Below are positions 15,157 to 15,802 of a stretch of DNA of 15,802 nt, piece after piece. Origin of the DNA: an uncultured Spirochaetales bacterium (lineage in GTDB: Bacteria; Spirochaetota; Spirochaetia; Sphaerochaetales; Sphaerochaetaceae); NCBI GenBank assembly GCA_949292445.1, contig CASEZU010000019.1, forward strand, positions 1-15,802. The letters run 5' to 3'. The translations under genes and the position numbers were made by a program. Each line of letters starts with the position of its first letter. Position 1 is the stretch's first letter. Under the pieces are notes generated by a model that saw only the letters and a list, made by a program, of their open reading frames with translations, was not told where the DNA came from and searched no databases.

Positions 15157-15185
15157 CTCCGGCAAAGCATATAAACTTCCCGGAG
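15157..15185 (-). terminator. weak terminator candidate after the isomerase gene
   Basis: On the minus strand CTCCGG (15185-15180) and CCGGAG (15162-15157) form a 6-bp stem with a 17-base loop, followed by T-rich sequence ending in ATTTTCC. The stem is short and the T run interrupted, so the call is tentative. Confidence 0.35.
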
Positions 15186-15202
15186 AAACAAAAGTAAAAT
15201 CC

Positions 15203-15802
15203 TTACTTCTTCGCTTCCACGGCCATTTCCATGATCTTATCCACAGCATATTTGTCAGCATAAAGCGAGACCTCAGGAAACTGCCTGTAGTTCGGAAGCA
15301 TCTCCAGTGTGAGATAATCATCATAGCCGATGGCAGCGAGAGCCTTTGCCACTGCGGGGAAATCCACATCACCGGCGAAAAGATCGACAAAACCGCCGAC
15401 ACCAGCCTGGCTTCTGCGGAAGTCCGAGAGATGTATCAATACAATCCTCTCGCCAAGAATATTTATCCAATGTTCCGGATAACCTGTGTAGATCACATTC
15501 CCGACATCAAGGTAAACGCCCACATACCTGCTACCGATCGTATCGATGAATGACTTCATCTCCAGCGGTGAAAGCAAGAACCGGTTCCATACATTCTCGA
15601 TGCCGATCCTCACTCCGGCAGCTCTGGCATATGGCTCAAGGTAACTGAAAGCCTCGAGCGCCCTGTCATAAGCAGCATCATATGGAATCACCTCAGGATG
15701 AGAAGCAAACTCGCAGCCAACATATCCAGGCACGACAAGTATGCCATGCGCTCCGAGCAGGGAAGCTGCCTCTATCTGGGCTCTGACAATATCCCGGGCT
15801 TT
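15203..15802 (-). CDS. TIM-barrel sugar phosphate isomerase/epimerase, 5' end cut by window
   Basis: The 3' 199 codons of a gene that enters from the right edge in an unbroken frame and stops at TAA 15205-15203. Sequence upstream of the internal GTG at 15733 (KARDIVRAQIEAASLLGAHG and on) is clearly coding, so that GTG is not the start. It belongs to the xylose isomerase-like TIM-barrel family (AP endonuclease 2 clan), resembling hexulose-6-phosphate isomerase / L-ribulose-5-phosphate 3-epimerase types. Likely metal ligands, numbered from the first visible codon, are Glu69 in GIENVW, Asp99 in YLDVGN, His124 in IHLSDF and Glu157 in TLEML, in the family's usual order. The sugar is unknown. It converges on the gdhA operon. 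Confidence 0.85.
   Translation of the reverse strand, partial: KARDIVRAQIEAASLLGAHGILVVPGYVGCEFASHPEVIPYDAAYDRALEAFSYLEPYARAAGVRIGIENVWNRFLLSPLEMKSFIDTIGSRYVGVYLDVGNVIYTGYPEHWINILGERIVLIHLSDFRRSQAGVGGFVDLFAGDVDFPAVAKALAAIGYDDYLTLEMLPNYRQFPEVSLYADKYAVDKIMEMAVEAKK

Noticed and set aside
15203..15733. Isomerase gene starting at the GTG at 15733
   Set aside because: The frame continues upstream to the window edge with clear family-like sequence, so the GTG is internal and the gene is cut by the window.

Overview
The window is a densely packed bacterial chromosome segment, GC-moderate (roughly mid-50s % by eye), with 12 protein genes plus one interrupted gene. No rRNA, tRNA, CRISPR array, insertion sequence or phage gene was seen. 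Most neighbouring genes overlap by 1-8 bases (ATGA, GTGA and TGATG junctions). Every annotated gene end I checked uses TGA or TAA, mostly TGA. The mixed-type phosphofructokinase, polyphosphate kinase, DUF1846 protein, sodium:amino-acid symporter and GdhA fit a fermentative, probably host-associated anaerobe. I lean weakly towards Spirochaetota, but this rests on protein impressions only.

Layout. (1) 16-3807, minus strand: a four-gene overlapping operon read lemA -> DUF2207 membrane protein -> VTE5-like CTP-dependent prenol/lipid kinase -> VTE6-like (DUF92) protein. (2) 3808-3980: divergent intergenic region with a three-half-site ARG-box-like element in front of argR. (3) 3981-6086, plus strand: argR then pgi, closed by a strong intrinsic terminator. 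(4) 6100-6516, minus strand: a Nudix hydrolase gene split by one in-frame TAG. (5) 6562-10638, minus strand: pfk -> ppx/gppA-like -> ppk, with GTGA and 8-base overlaps, ended by a hairpin. (6) 10639-10830: divergent region with a candidate hairpin over the gdhA ribosome binding site. (7) 10831-15130, plus strand: gdhA -> DUF1846 -> NSS symporter, with 1-base overlap and 3-base gap, ended by a terminator. (8) 15203-15802, minus strand: the 3' part of a TIM-barrel sugar phosphate isomerase/epimerase running off the right edge.

How the genes may work together. Upper glycolysis (pgi, pfk) sits beside polyphosphate metabolism (ppk and a divergent ppx relative). Nitrogen metabolism is represented by ArgR, NADP-type glutamate dehydrogenase and a linked amino-acid symporter. 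The left operon joins an envelope pair (LemA, DUF2207) to the two enzyme families that in plants phosphorylate phytol in two steps, which suggests prenyl-alcohol salvage or lipid-carrier recycling. There is no gene-free stretch longer than 300 bases.
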